64,000 nt of DNA from assembly GCA_028718525.1 (NCBI GenBank), contig JAQULP010000005.1:45548-109547 (forward strand). Direction: 5' to 3'. The notes under the pieces were generated by a model. The model did not search any database. It had not been told where the DNA came from and saw only the letters and a program-made list of their open reading frames with translations. Positions 54,390-64,000 of the stretch are shown piece by piece (position 1 is the stretch's first letter; each line of letters starts with the position of its first letter). Source of the stretch: Sulfuricurvum sp. GTDB taxonomy: Bacteria; Campylobacterota; Campylobacteria; Campylobacterales; Sulfurimonadaceae. The position numbers and the translations under genes are program-made.

Positions 54390-57300
54390 CTATTCGAGAT
54401 GATTGAACGGAAACGAGAGCGTAAAATTTGCCCCCTTAGAGGTGTTTTCTGCTTTGATCTGTCCATGACAGTGCTCTTCAAGAATAATTTTTGACATATA
54501 GAGCCCTAATCCGGTTCCATTTTCGGATTTGGTCGATACATAAGGTGAAAACAGCGTTTCCAAAACTTCCTGAGATATCCCTCCGGCATTGTCTTCGATC
54601 AGTATCACGGCATTCCCACCTTCATTTGATGTGGTCAGAGTGATTTTGGGACGTTGTTTCGATGTTTCGTCAAACGCGTCGATGGCGTTTTTCAGAATAT
54701 TTAAGACAACTTGGATCAACTCACTCTCATAGGTTCTAAATTCGATATTTTGACGGAAATCTTTGTCGATTGTGATCCCCCGTGTCATAATGGAATGTTC
54801 AATCAATTCAAGTGCTTTTTCGACAATTTTGGTTGCAGTAGTGATCGACGTCTGCTTATCGGGTTTGAAAAAATCTTTGAAATCCGTTATGGTTCGGGAA
54901 AGATGCTGTATTTGCACTTCCATCTCATTAAAATTTTTTCCGATTTCATCAAAAGACGCTTTTTCGAGAAGAATGTTCAGTTTTTGACGGGCGATTAGTG
55001 CGCTCATAATCGCTAATGGCTGCCGCCACTGATGGGCAATCATACTGAGCATTTCGCCCATCTGCGCCTGACGCGTCTGCATTAAAAAAAGACGGTCTTT
55101 CAGGTTACTTTCTGTCACATCATCTTGAATCGTCACAAAGTTGGAAATCTCTCCATGAGACCCGATAATCGGGAAAATCGTCGAGTCACAATCAATCAAT
55201 GTTCCGTTTTTCATGCGATTAACGATAGTTCCGCGCCAGCTTTGGCGTTTGAGTGAAATTGTCTCCCAGAGTTGCGTGTAAAAATCAGCAGAATGGGTTC
55301 CTGCGTTGAATAATGACATCTTTTTCCCTATCAACTCGTGCAAAAAATACCCTGTCATTGCCAACGCCTGATTATTGGCGTATTCAATCTTCCCTTTCGA
55401 GTCCGTCAAAATAACCGAAAACGGGGTTTGACTCACAACAGATGAGAGCATTTTTATTTTGGCTTCAGTATGCTGAGATTCGGTAATATCCTGAATCGTC
55501 CCTGAAATTTTAAGCTCTTCCTCCTCCCAATAAATTTCAGCTCTTTGATAGACACTGCGTATATTTCCTTTTGCCGTGATAATTCTGTTGTTCATATCGC
55601 TGTGTGGCTGACCTCCGAGGATCTTCTCTTTTTCATCCAGGACTTTTGAGAGATCGTCCGGATGAACATGTGACATTACCCAGTCTTGGGTAATATCAAT
55701 CGAAAAAGGTTCCAATTCAAAAATCCGGTATGTTTCCGCTGACCATACCAACGTATCAGTCGTCATGTTGTACTGATAACTTCCGACATGGGCAATCTGC
55801 TGTGCTTTATTCAAATTGGTTTCGTTTGATTGCAACATCTCATATAGCGAGGAATTTTTATAGATAATCCCCGCTTGCGTCAGTAACAATCTAAGCGTTT
55901 GAATCGTATCATCACTCAACGGCGTGAAGACTTCTTCGTTTTCCAGATAAATAATAGTACGAACTTCCCCTTCTATCGATGCGCTAAAAGCACTGCATGA
56001 CGCAATAGAGTGAGCTTGGAAATATGGATCGTATTGAAATTTCCCATTTTCCGCCGGATCATTAACGATCACCTTGTGTTCAACCTCGATCGCATGACGA
56101 ATCACATGAAAGGGGATCAAGATTGACTCTGCCAATCGCTGGTGATGCAGATGGATAACTCCGTCTTGAAAACGCATCGATGCTTTTACGTAATACTGAT
56201 CCCCCTCCAGAAGTACCAATACCGCTTTGCTGGCAGTTGCATTTTGGAGAATTATCTGCATGAGATTTTTCAGCAGTTCATTTTTACCTATCGATTGGGA
56301 AAGGAGATAAAACGATTTTAGAAGGGCGCGAAAATTAGCTGGTTCGGATCGCAATAATGAACTACTCGATGAATGCTCAATTGATTCATGGTTGGCCGAC
56401 AAATTAAAAGTCGGACGAATTGTTAAAGATAAAGCATACGCGCCCCAGTGGCTAAACCCGATGGAAGCCTCACTCAAATAATGCCGGCTCATATCTTCAT
56501 AATTTTTTGTCTGCCAAAAACGTGCAGTACACATAGCAGCTATTGCAATATGCATCGGATTATTCTGTTTACGAGCCTCATTGATCGCATCATCAAAATA
56601 TTTGGCAACATCCCAAAAATTTTTAGCTTCTCTAGCACTTTTGGCCCGAATCAAAAGCTTCCAAAATTTATATTTTTGAGGAGAGGCTTTCGCGTAAGCA
56701 TCGCATTCAGACATATCACGTTCAAGAAGAGACAATTCATCAGAGGATAAAGGTCCGTTTTTACCCAACAAAATTAAACACCGATAAGTATGAAGATAGC
56801 GTTTTGGAAACATGATCACTTCGTTGGACTCGATACGTACGTAGTGTTGCAGCACTTCTAAAGCGCTGTCAAAATCTCCATTTAACCAATATTCTTGCGC
56901 TTTGATGATGGCATACCATGCCAGTCCAGGATAGAACTGTTCCGCTTCCCAAAGGGACAATGCGCTCACTTCATCGAATTCAACAGGACTTTGGCTTTGC
57001 TGATACTTTGCAACACATCGATAGAGGTGATTATAGATAGCGATCATTTTTTGATCGTTAGAGTGGAGTATCCATCCTCTCTCTTCATCCATATTTTCTC
57101 TTAGTAAATCGAGAGACTCACCTGCAAAAAATCGACTCAAATGGAGTAAAAAATTTGCCCATGTACCAAAAACAATATCACCGTTGATTTTGCTTTGAAG
57201 CAAACTTTTTTGGTAGAGAGAAATATTACTGGAGATCCCTTTGGCGTAAGGACTAATAAAATTAGCCATAAAATTATGTACTTTTGGGAGCATAATCTCA

Positions 57301-60143
57301 TCAGCAAAGCGATGGTTGATTTTCAAAGCAGCATTTCCGAACCGGTACGCTTCAACGTAGCGATGCTGTGAGACCAATCCTGCACCGTAGAGGACATACC
57401 CGAACGCCGATCCACTGGTGTTTCCATATTTCAAAGAGAGATCGACGATTGATAGTGTTGCCCACTCCATTCTGCTCAAATCTGCCAGATAATAGACACT
57501 CTCCCAATACTCGACCAGCATTGCTACTATTTGCTGTTTGGTACTATTGTGCATCGTCGGCAATGATGCCAATGTTTGAACATGCTGAGTAGTGGGATGT
57601 GCCGCGATTTGGGTATTCAAAATCTCTAACGTTTTTAACAATGCTTGCCGATTCATTGACAAGCCCAGTCTTTTTAAAATATGCTCTCCGAACGCAGCTA
57701 CCCTTTCAAATCCATCGCCTCGAGTCACATTTAGATCTTTCAGCAATCGAAAACAAACGATATCCTCTTCGATGTTGTGAGTTTTAGTCATCAGAATATT
57801 GATTTCTTCTAAGGCTTGTTCATGAAAAGCATTAAGATACAAAATTTTAACCCTCAAAACTCCATAGCTAAATGCATTGCGTTTGGATTGACGTAAACGT
57901 CCATCTATGCCACTCTCTTCCAACCATGACAAACGATGATAGGCGTAAGCATATTCGTGTGTATGCATCATCACACCCAGCGCTTCGATATTGAGGTTTG
58001 CCAGCAGTGCCCATCGTGATTCACTACGATAGGATTGATTTAACAAATGTGTCAGTTGAACAATATCATGATAGTGACCTGATCGATAGAGGCGATATAA
58101 ATAGCCGCCGAGACGGTTTTGAAAATTGATCTTTTTTTCCGTAGGAATACTTGTATAAACATATTCGAGCAACAGATCATGTACAAAATAAATCTTGTGG
58201 CGGCTGATATCGATCAGCCCCTGTTTATCCAGCCTATCGATTACATCGAGCCGATATCGCATCGATTTTAACACACCGGTGGCAATCTCTAATTCCGTTC
58301 CGTTACCTAAAATCGACAATATCGAGAGGGCATCACGAGTTTTGGGATCAAGCCATTCCAAGCGCATCCGGATCAGTTCATTTCGGTCTTCAAAAGCACT
58401 CGATCTACGAATCTGTTCACTATCGGCTCTCCATATCCCCTGCTCAAAAGCAATCACTCCACTATCAAAAAAATTTTCCAGCAGTAACTTAAGATAAAAC
58501 GGATTACCAAGCGTTTTTTTATACACAAGTGGGCAAATATCGAAAGCGGATTTCCCATGATCCGAAAACCATTCCTGAAACATACGCTCATAATCATGCA
58601 GTGTCAGCGGCTCCAAGGCTAACGAGACAAATCGCTCTTCTTCACGCGATGCAAGTTCATTCAAAAGTTGATGGGCATAACGGTTTTTTTCCATCTCTTT
58701 ATCGCGATACATCAAAATCAAATGGACATATGAAAGATTTTCTTCGATAATGCTTTTAAGTATCAGTTCCGAAGAACCTTTATCAATCCAGTGGATATCG
58801 TCTAAAACAATTACCAGCGGACGGTTTTCACTGACTATGGCTCTAAACAATTCACTGAAAGCATAAGGTAATTGCTGATATCCGTCATTAAGTTGTTGCA
58901 ACGGGGATATTTTAAGACCAATTTCATGAAAAACAGGGAAAAAAGCAGCGAGGACATTCAAAGAGTGAGGCGATATTTTAGCGATTTTCAAAAGTGCCTT
59001 CTCTTCACTAAAATGCCCTTTTAATTGCATTAAAATATCTCGAAGAGTTGCATAAGCGTGGATTGATTTATTCTGTTGAAACTTTCCTTGAATAATGATA
59101 AGCGTTTCACGCTCCATCGTGTTAAGAAAATTTTGAATCAAACGTGTTTTACCGATTCCTCCGGTACCGCTAATCGCTATCGCGATTTGCGCAGGACGGG
59201 AAAATTGTTCTCGGAGGGTATTGAGTTTGTCCATTTCGCCATCACGTCCATACATCTCCCCCAAACTTAAAAAAGCAGGGCGATCGAGCGTAGCAATTTC
59301 AAACTTCTCTATACGCCCCCCCTTCTGAAGTGATTTAAGCGCTTTTTTCAGATCAAAAATCAATGCCTCATCGTGTTGATAACGGAGTGAAGGATTTTTT
59401 TCAATCAATTTTTGGACAATATCAGCAATAACCGACGGGAATCCATCAATTTTATCCGCAAGATTAGGTAGCTTTAATGCGATTTGTTTATGAATCAATT
59501 CATAACGGTCCTCCGTACGATACGGAGATTCACCGGAAAAAAGATGATAAAGAGTCATACCAAAACTATACAGGTCACTGCGAAAATCGATTTTTTGTCG
59601 TGTTCTTCCCGTTTGTTCGGGGGACATGTACATCAGGTTACCGGAGGTTCCCGCATGAACATCATTGTTATATTTAAAGCGATTATCGACAAATGAGTAC
59701 CCAAAATCGATGAGTTTGACCTCTTTACTCACAGGGTTATAAATGATATTTTTGGGATTGATATCGGCATGGATTATGTTTTTTTGATGCAAATATCCGA
59801 TTGCTTCGGCAATTCCGAGTGAAATGTATAATGATTCATCAATCGTAAAGGTACGTGTAAGAAGTAAATCATACAATGAAGTACCTCCAATATCTTTGAA
59901 TACATGAGCATATTCGCCAACCGATGAAACCACTTCCAGTAATGTTGAAAGATATGGTGAGTGTAAATGTGTTAGCAATTTTTGTTCATTTAGCATCTGA
60001 AGCATGCGATATTCCCGCATTTCAGATGGTTTTAGCATTTTAATGATCACATTCGTCTGTTCTGAGATCCGTCTAGCACGATACACAACCGTCGTTGCAT
60101 TCTCATGCAATGTTTCGATAATCTGATATTCTTTGCTTAACAC
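54390..60143 (-). CDS. Ser/Thr kinase - AAA ATPase - GAF - PAS - histidine kinase
   Basis: 1917 residues of the COG3899 trifunctional type. The start is GTG at 60143 with AAAGGAG upstream. The protein kinase (~1-270) has Lys35, catalytic Asp127 (HADINPKN) and DFG at 146-148. The ATPase (~290-600) has Walker A at 325-333 (GTGGIGKT) and Walker B (VIVLDDIHWID). A long helical repeat region (~640-1230), a GAF domain (~1275-1435) and two PAS domains (~1450-1680) follow. HisKA carries His1704 (MIAHQWRQPLAI), and the HATPase domain ends the protein. No membrane segment is seen. It appears monocistronic. The signal and targets are unknown. Confidence 0.95.
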   Translation of the reverse strand: MLSKEYQIIETLHENATTVVYRARRISEQTNVIIKMLKPSEMREYRMLQMLNEQKLLTHLHSPYLSTLLEVVSSVGEYAHVFKDIGGTSLYDLLLTRTFTIDESLYISLGIAEAIGYLHQKNIIHADINPKNIIYNPVSKEVKLIDFGYSFVDNRFKYNNDVHAGTSGNLMYMSPEQTGRTRQKIDFRSDLYSFGMTLYHLFSGESPYRTEDRYELIHKQIALKLPNLADKIDGFPSVIADIVQKLIEKNPSLRYQHDEALIFDLKKALKSLQKGGRIEKFEIATLDRPAFLSLGEMYGRDGEMDKLNTLREQFSRPAQIAIAISGTGGIGKTRLIQNFLNTMERETLIIIQGKFQQNKSIHAYATLRDILMQLKGHFSEEKALLKIAKISPHSLNVLAAFFPVFHEIGLKISPLQQLNDGYQQLPYAFSELFRAIVSENRPLVIVLDDIHWIDKGSSELILKSIIEENLSYVHLILMYRDKEMEKNRYAHQLLNELASREEERFVSLALEPLTLHDYERMFQEWFSDHGKSAFDICPLVYKKTLGNPFYLKLLLENFFDSGVIAFEQGIWRADSEQIRRSSAFEDRNELIRMRLEWLDPKTRDALSILSILGNGTELEIATGVLKSMRYRLDVIDRLDKQGLIDISRHKIYFVHDLLLEYVYTSIPTEKKINFQNRLGGYLYRLYRSGHYHDIVQLTHLLNQSYRSESRWALLANLNIEALGVMMHTHEYAYAYHRLSWLEESGIDGRLRQSKRNAFSYGVLRVKILYLNAFHEQALEEINILMTKTHNIEEDIVCFRLLKDLNVTRGDGFERVAAFGEHILKRLGLSMNRQALLKTLEILNTQIAAHPTTQHVQTLASLPTMHNSTKQQIVAMLVEYWESVYYLADLSRMEWATLSIVDLSLKYGNTSGSAFGYVLYGAGLVSQHRYVEAYRFGNAALKINHRFADEIMLPKVHNFMANFISPYAKGISSNISLYQKSLLQSKINGDIVFGTWANFLLHLSRFFAGESLDLLRENMDEERGWILHSNDQKMIAIYNHLYRCVAKYQQSQSPVEFDEVSALSLWEAEQFYPGLAWYAIIKAQEYWLNGDFDSALEVLQHYVRIESNEVIMFPKRYLHTYRCLILLGKNGPLSSDELSLLERDMSECDAYAKASPQKYKFWKLLIRAKSAREAKNFWDVAKYFDDAINEARKQNNPMHIAIAAMCTARFWQTKNYEDMSRHYLSEASIGFSHWGAYALSLTIRPTFNLSANHESIEHSSSSSLLRSEPANFRALLKSFYLLSQSIGKNELLKNLMQIILQNATASKAVLVLLEGDQYYVKASMRFQDGVIHLHHQRLAESILIPFHVIRHAIEVEHKVIVNDPAENGKFQYDPYFQAHSIASCSAFSASIEGEVRTIIYLENEEVFTPLSDDTIQTLRLLLTQAGIIYKNSSLYEMLQSNETNLNKAQQIAHVGSYQYNMTTDTLVWSAETYRIFELEPFSIDITQDWVMSHVHPDDLSKVLDEKEKILGGQPHSDMNNRIITAKGNIRSVYQRAEIYWEEEELKISGTIQDITESQHTEAKIKMLSSVVSQTPFSVILTDSKGKIEYANNQALAMTGYFLHELIGKKMSLFNAGTHSADFYTQLWETISLKRQSWRGTIVNRMKNGTLIDCDSTIFPIIGSHGEISNFVTIQDDVTESNLKDRLFLMQTRQAQMGEMLSMIAHQWRQPLAIMSALIARQKLNILLEKASFDEIGKNFNEMEVQIQHLSRTITDFKDFFKPDKQTSITTATKIVEKALELIEHSIMTRGITIDKDFRQNIEFRTYESELIQVVLNILKNAIDAFDETSKQRPKITLTTSNEGGNAVILIEDNAGGISQEVLETLFSPYVSTKSENGTGLGLYMSKIILEEHCHGQIKAENTSKGANFTLSFPFNHLE

Positions 60144-60299
60144 TTCTCTCCTTTAAATCTAAAAAACCATTTTACAACATTTTTTATTCATGTGTTTTTA
60201 CTGGAGTTGAAATTTGCCTTCCAGCTATTACGTTTGTATCAGTGAAAGTTCTTGATTTAACCTTGTTTCCTAGATTAGGACGTTTCAAAAAAAATTTCA

Positions 60300-62870
60300 T
60301 TACAAACTCAATATTTTGACTTCAATCTCTTCTGTAGGCATTGGTTTTGCATAAAAGTATCCTTGAATCTGAGAACACCCATTTTTAATCAAAAATTCTT
60401 TTTGATCATATGTCTCAACACCTTCGGCTATTATAGAGAGATTCAAGCTTTTTGAAAGAGCTATAATGGCTTTTACAATCGCACGATCATCTTCGTTCTG
60501 ATGCAGTTCCCGAACAAACGATTGATCGATTTTCAATCGATGTACCGGCAATCGTTTCAAATATGCCAACGAAGAATACCCGGTTCCAAAATCATCGATA
60601 GAGAGTTTAATTCCCATTTGGGTAATTTCTTTCAAAATTCGAATTGTTTCCTCCGGATCATCCATCACCTCATTTTCCGTAACTTCAAATTCAATCCACT
60701 CCCTTTTACACCCTGTTTCTTGAATCAATGATTCAACTATCGAAATAAAATCTTTTTGCTTGAGCTGTTTAATCGTCAAATTGAGTGAAAGAATCCCCGG
60801 TTCTAATCCATCACTATACCATCTTGCAAATTGCGCCATCGCTGTACGCATAACAAACTTATCCATCGCTACAATAAGTCCGGTTTCAATTGCTAATGGG
60901 ACAAAAACATTTGGAGCGACTACTCCAAGTGTTGGATGATTCCACCGAATCAATGCTTCCATTCCCAATAATTTATCGCTTAATCCGTCCACTTGAGGCT
61001 GATAAAAAACACAAAATTCCTCTCTCTCCAGCCCTCTGCGTAAACTTGATTCCAATGCAACCCGTTCATACGCTTGTTCCGTCATATCCTGAGTATAAAA
61101 ATTGAAACTGTTTCTTCCCTCTTTTTTTGCTTTATACATTGCAGCATCCGCATTTCGTAAAAGCGTATCAGGCGTGTCACCGTCTGATGGGTAAACACTG
61201 ATCCCTATACTACATGTTACATACAGTTCATGTTGATCAATACAAACAGGCATTTGCATTATTTGAACAATTTTTTCTGCCACTCTACTAACAATTTGTA
61301 CATCATCGACATAATCGATCATCAAACAAAACTCATCGCCGCCCAATCGAGAAATAGTATCGACATTGCGTAACTGGCTCTGCATCACATTAGCCACGTG
61401 AATCAATACCTGATCGCCCACTAAATGTCCGAGCGAATCGTTAATCTCTTTAAAACGATCCAAATCGATAAACAAAATAGCGACATACCGTTCATATCGC
61501 TGTGCGTGTTTGATTGCCTGATCCAAACGATCCATAAAAAGTCTTCGATTCGGAAGCTCCGTTAAAATATCATGATTAGCCCTATAATCCAAATGCTCTT
61601 CCAACAATTGCCGCCGTTCCATCTCCAGCGCCAATGACATAGTACTCGCCATTGCCATTGTAAAATCCTGCTCTTCAGGTTGCCATTCGTGAACTATGAG
61701 TGCTTCGTGACAAACAACACCTACGACTTTTCCACCACGTATGATTGGGATATCCAACATGGAAACAATCCCAAGCGGTTTAAGATATACATCGGTAAAT
61801 TCTGACGTTTTCGGATCATTTTGTGCATCATCGGCAATGATTAATTCACCTCTTTGCAGCGCAGCAAAGTACAATGGAAAATCATGTTCATGCAACACGG
61901 TTCCACACCTATGCTCATCTCTTTGTCGATCGTATAGATCATCACATACGATCATCGACCCATCCGGTGTCATTCTCCATAAACTCACTCTTTCAATCCC
62001 TAACGTATCTGCTGAAATTTCTGTTGCTTTCTGAATAGACGATTCTACATTGTCAAAATCGAGCTTTGACCACTCCAAAAGAGCGGTTTGATAGACATGG
62101 CTTTGTTCTAATCGCATCAATCCAATTTCAGAAAGTTCCTTAATATATTCTTGTAGAGAATGGGACATAACCGCAAAGCCTTCTTCCATCAATCCGATTT
62201 CATCATCATGTTTTTTTGATGGCAAGGCAATATCAAAATTTTTCTTGGCGATCTGTTGAGCCGCTTCCGATAGTGAACTTAACCGTAAGGTCATTTTTCG
62301 TATCACCATCCAAGCAAGGATCATCCCTAGAATAATGGCAACTAAGGCATATATACTCCCTTTTTGTATCAATGCAAAAAGCATATGTGATAATTCGGTA
62401 TCACTAAGTAAAACACGGCTGTATCCTACTATTTCTCCATCCAATCGTATGACACTTAACGTATCTACAACATCATGATGTTTCATTTGATAGATGTCAT
62501 CAGGTAAAGTTTTTATCCCTATCCATCCCTGACGGCTTGGTTCATCAACCAGAGTCTGATTTACATACCCATCATTGTCAGAGGCACGAATTCTCCCTGA
62601 TGTATCGATAATGAAAACCATAGATATCCCTGATACTTTTTGGATACTATTTATTAGATCTTTTAGTGTAGAGAGATCATTATTTTGAAGCGGTAAAGCA
62701 GCATTTGAGCTGAGCAGCATCGCAATTGATTCGCCCTTTCGGAAAAGCTGTTTTTCCATTTCACGATATTCACTAGCGATCAAATCATTAATAACAAACC
62801 CGATCAAAACTGCATGAATGAAAAAAATACTGGTGAGTAAACGTCCTCGTATTGTTCTAAAAAAAATCAT
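60300..62870 (-). CDS. Membrane GAF-GGDEF-EAL cyclic di-GMP protein
   Basis: 856 residues. Two membrane helices (~10-30 and ~168-190) flank a periplasmic sensor of about 135 residues. HAMP (~190-245), GAF (~265-420), GGDEF (~435-590; GGDEF intact, RxxD site RNVD five residues before) and EAL (~610-850; GMEALIRWNHP, DDFGTGYSSLAYL, AEGVETYDQ) follow. Both catalytic domains keep their key residues. The ATG overlaps the stop of the binding-protein gene (ATGA), so the periplasmic protein is a natural signal-input partner. Confidence 0.94.
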   Translation of the reverse strand: MIFFRTIRGRLLTSIFFIHAVLIGFVINDLIASEYREMEKQLFRKGESIAMLLSSNAALPLQNNDLSTLKDLINSIQKVSGISMVFIIDTSGRIRASDNDGYVNQTLVDEPSRQGWIGIKTLPDDIYQMKHHDVVDTLSVIRLDGEIVGYSRVLLSDTELSHMLFALIQKGSIYALVAIILGMILAWMVIRKMTLRLSSLSEAAQQIAKKNFDIALPSKKHDDEIGLMEEGFAVMSHSLQEYIKELSEIGLMRLEQSHVYQTALLEWSKLDFDNVESSIQKATEISADTLGIERVSLWRMTPDGSMIVCDDLYDRQRDEHRCGTVLHEHDFPLYFAALQRGELIIADDAQNDPKTSEFTDVYLKPLGIVSMLDIPIIRGGKVVGVVCHEALIVHEWQPEEQDFTMAMASTMSLALEMERRQLLEEHLDYRANHDILTELPNRRLFMDRLDQAIKHAQRYERYVAILFIDLDRFKEINDSLGHLVGDQVLIHVANVMQSQLRNVDTISRLGGDEFCLMIDYVDDVQIVSRVAEKIVQIMQMPVCIDQHELYVTCSIGISVYPSDGDTPDTLLRNADAAMYKAKKEGRNSFNFYTQDMTEQAYERVALESSLRRGLEREEFCVFYQPQVDGLSDKLLGMEALIRWNHPTLGVVAPNVFVPLAIETGLIVAMDKFVMRTAMAQFARWYSDGLEPGILSLNLTIKQLKQKDFISIVESLIQETGCKREWIEFEVTENEVMDDPEETIRILKEITQMGIKLSIDDFGTGYSSLAYLKRLPVHRLKIDQSFVRELHQNEDDRAIVKAIIALSKSLNLSIIAEGVETYDQKEFLIKNGCSQIQGYFYAKPMPTEEIEVKILSL

Positions 62871-63769
62871 TCTACCGGTCCTAAAGCAGCTTCGTATTGT
62901 TTCATAAACGACCGAACCGGTTCAAATGTTTTCAAATCAGCATATTCAAATCCATCAATTCCGGCATGTTCCAATAATTTTTTCCCTTCTGGCGTATTCT
63001 GTAATCCGATAAGCAAAACTGCCACTTTGTGCGCAATAACCGGATCAACATCAGATCTCACGGAGAGAGCGTTATTTAAAAGCGGGGGAGTTTCCCAGAG
63101 TATTTCCAATTCCTCGGCTTTGGCCGGATTTTCTTTCTTCCATTTATTCCAGGCACGCGGCCATGTCGCTGCAATATACGTATCTTTGGTATAGGTATTA
63201 AGAATAGCAGAAAAGTGGGAGCCAACATAATAGGGGATCATGTCACGATGGACATTGATCCCGTGCTCCCATAGATAGTATTTGGGCATAATTGCCCCTG
63301 CCAACGCACTTGGCGCCGAAAAAGAAATTTTTTTCCCTTTTAATTGCTTAAAATTCATAATATGAGAATCTTTACGAGCAATCAATATCCCTCGAAAAAT
63401 CGTATCATTTTTCATTTTTGCGATCGGGCCGTAGTTGTGTTCGAAACCTATAATGCTTTGATATGGGTTGGAAAGTGCAAAATGAAACTCCCCTTTTCGA
63501 ACCCGTTTTTCGTGTTCGACAAAATCTCTCGAAGTAACGAGATCGAATTTCACACCCTCGATGTTATTTTCAAGATAGTTTAGTATCGGTCGATAAGCAA
63601 TAAACATCTCCTTTGAATCTAAAAAAGCATTAATTCCAAACGCATAATTTTTATACTCTTTTTCAACACCAATTGGTTTGTATGTTCCCTTAGATTTTAT
63701 AATCTGATCACACCCCACGAAAGTTATTGCGATTAGCAGTAAAGAGATGGCGATTTTCAAATTTTTCAA
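62867..63769 (-). CDS. PhnD-like periplasmic binding lipoprotein
   Basis: 300 residues. The signal ends in lipobox FVGC (Cys20). The mature part is a phosphate/phosphonate-type solute-binding protein (PF12974): FHFALSNPYQSIIGFEHNYG, GILIARKDSHIMNFKQLKGK, SFSAPSALAGAI and VGSHFSAILN are family landmarks. No ABC permease or ATPase gene is present nearby. It is co-transcribed with the GGDEF-EAL gene, which points to ligand sensing, not import. The ligand cannot be read from sequence. Confidence 0.88.
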   Translation of the reverse strand: MKNLKIAISLLLIAITFVGCDQIIKSKGTYKPIGVEKEYKNYAFGINAFLDSKEMFIAYRPILNYLENNIEGVKFDLVTSRDFVEHEKRVRKGEFHFALSNPYQSIIGFEHNYGPIAKMKNDTIFRGILIARKDSHIMNFKQLKGKKISFSAPSALAGAIMPKYYLWEHGINVHRDMIPYYVGSHFSAILNTYTKDTYIAATWPRAWNKWKKENPAKAEELEILWETPPLLNNALSVRSDVDPVIAHKVAVLLIGLQNTPEGKKLLEHAGIDGFEYADLKTFEPVRSFMKQYEAALGPVE

Positions 63770-63829
63770 TGTATAACTTTCATTCTATTTTTTGTACATT
63801 TCGACAAACAGTATACTAGTTATAAAAAA

Positions 63830-63846
63830 TCATAAAACAATCACAA
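63830..63846 (-). promoter_or_regulatory. Shared promoter element upstream of the binding-protein/GGDEF-EAL operon
   Basis: The same 17 bases as at 54013-54029 (minus strand TTGTGATTGTTTTATGA). TTGTTT as -35 is followed 17 bases later by TATACT. The distance to the start codon (61 bases) is close to that in the other operon (66 bases). Confidence 0.5.
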
Positions 63847-63863
63847 CGACTATTACGAATCTA

Positions 63864-64000
63864 TCATTTCAATTCATCTTTCGGGTATCCGCTGATCCGG
63901 ATAAAAGCACCGTTTCCCGATACGATCGTGCTGTCTTTTTGGGTAATCGAAAAAAAGAGCTCATTTGTCCCAAATGTCGCTTCTTTGTGTGTAACCGTTT
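63864..64000 (-). pseudogene. PAS-domain gene fragment ending prematurely at the window edge
   Basis: The minus-strand frame enters from the right edge and reads TNELFFSITQKDSTIVSGNG, then AFIRISGYPKDELK and a TGA. This is the start of the PAS domain found in Campylobacterota receptors and kinases ('TNEIFFSTTDKKG.I.SGN..F.RISGY..EEL'), which normally continues for another ~70 residues. The stop right after YPKDEL suggests truncation. Its 5' end is outside the window. Confidence 0.5.

Overview
This window looks like chromosome from a free-living member of the Campylobacterota, most likely near Sulfuricurvum or Sulfurimonas. That is an inference from protein style: ArsS-type kinases, many kinases with an AHQWRQPL phosphoacceptor box, moderate-to-low GC, and very dense PAS/GGDEF/HD-GYP signalling. 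No rRNA or tRNA gene was recognised, so the assignment cannot be anchored.

Layout. (1) 1-485: the 3' end of an ATPase gene. (2) 711-10027: a tight plus-strand operon with a CheB-CheR-PAS fusion followed by three proteins that share the same N-terminal PAS head but end in a histidine kinase, a GGDEF-EAL pair and an HD-GYP phosphodiesterase. (3) 10267-12333: toxin-antitoxin (TA) genes, namely two HigBA-type modules, two orphan antitoxins and toxin fragments. (4) 12293-16811: three consecutive tyrosine recombinases plus a TnpC-like protein, followed by a Tn3-transposase fragment. (5) 17577-22870: cytochromes c and b561, a Spy/CpxP-like protein and a two-component pair, then a ZIP metal transporter. 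(6) 22903-25188: transposon and TA remains (decayed IS21 transposase, a complete IS3-family element, a zeta-toxin module largely deleted beside the IS). (7) 25234-30877: a tripartite RND efflux operon. (8) 31090-31505: more toxin remnants. (9) 31542-38478: a giant hybrid kinase and its REC-PAS-GGDEF partner. (10) 38592-47775: three separate HipBA modules around a block of unrecognised minus-strand genes. (11) 47903-63769: minus-strand signalling genes, namely a four-gene two-component operon, a Ser/Thr kinase-ATPase-histidine kinase, and a GGDEF-EAL protein with a periplasmic binding protein. (12) A truncated PAS gene at the right edge.

How the genes may work together. The window encodes at least five histidine kinases, three GGDEF proteins (all keep GGDEF/GGEEF and an RxxD inhibitory site), two EAL domains and two HD-GYP domains, so cyclic di-GMP turnover and phosphorelay are the main theme. 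A direct repeat TGTCAA-N5-TGTCAA with an 11-bp period lies upstream of the cytochrome/two-component operon, the ZIP transporter and the RND efflux operon. This suggests one OmpR-family regulator (gene at 20121) controls all three. A separate 17-bp promoter element is shared by two minus-strand signalling operons starting at 53947 and 63769. The accessory segments are marked by repeated TA acquisition and decay, with antitoxins retained and toxins truncated.

Limits: all family assignments are from reading translated sequence and motifs, with no database search. Promoters and operators are pattern matches only.
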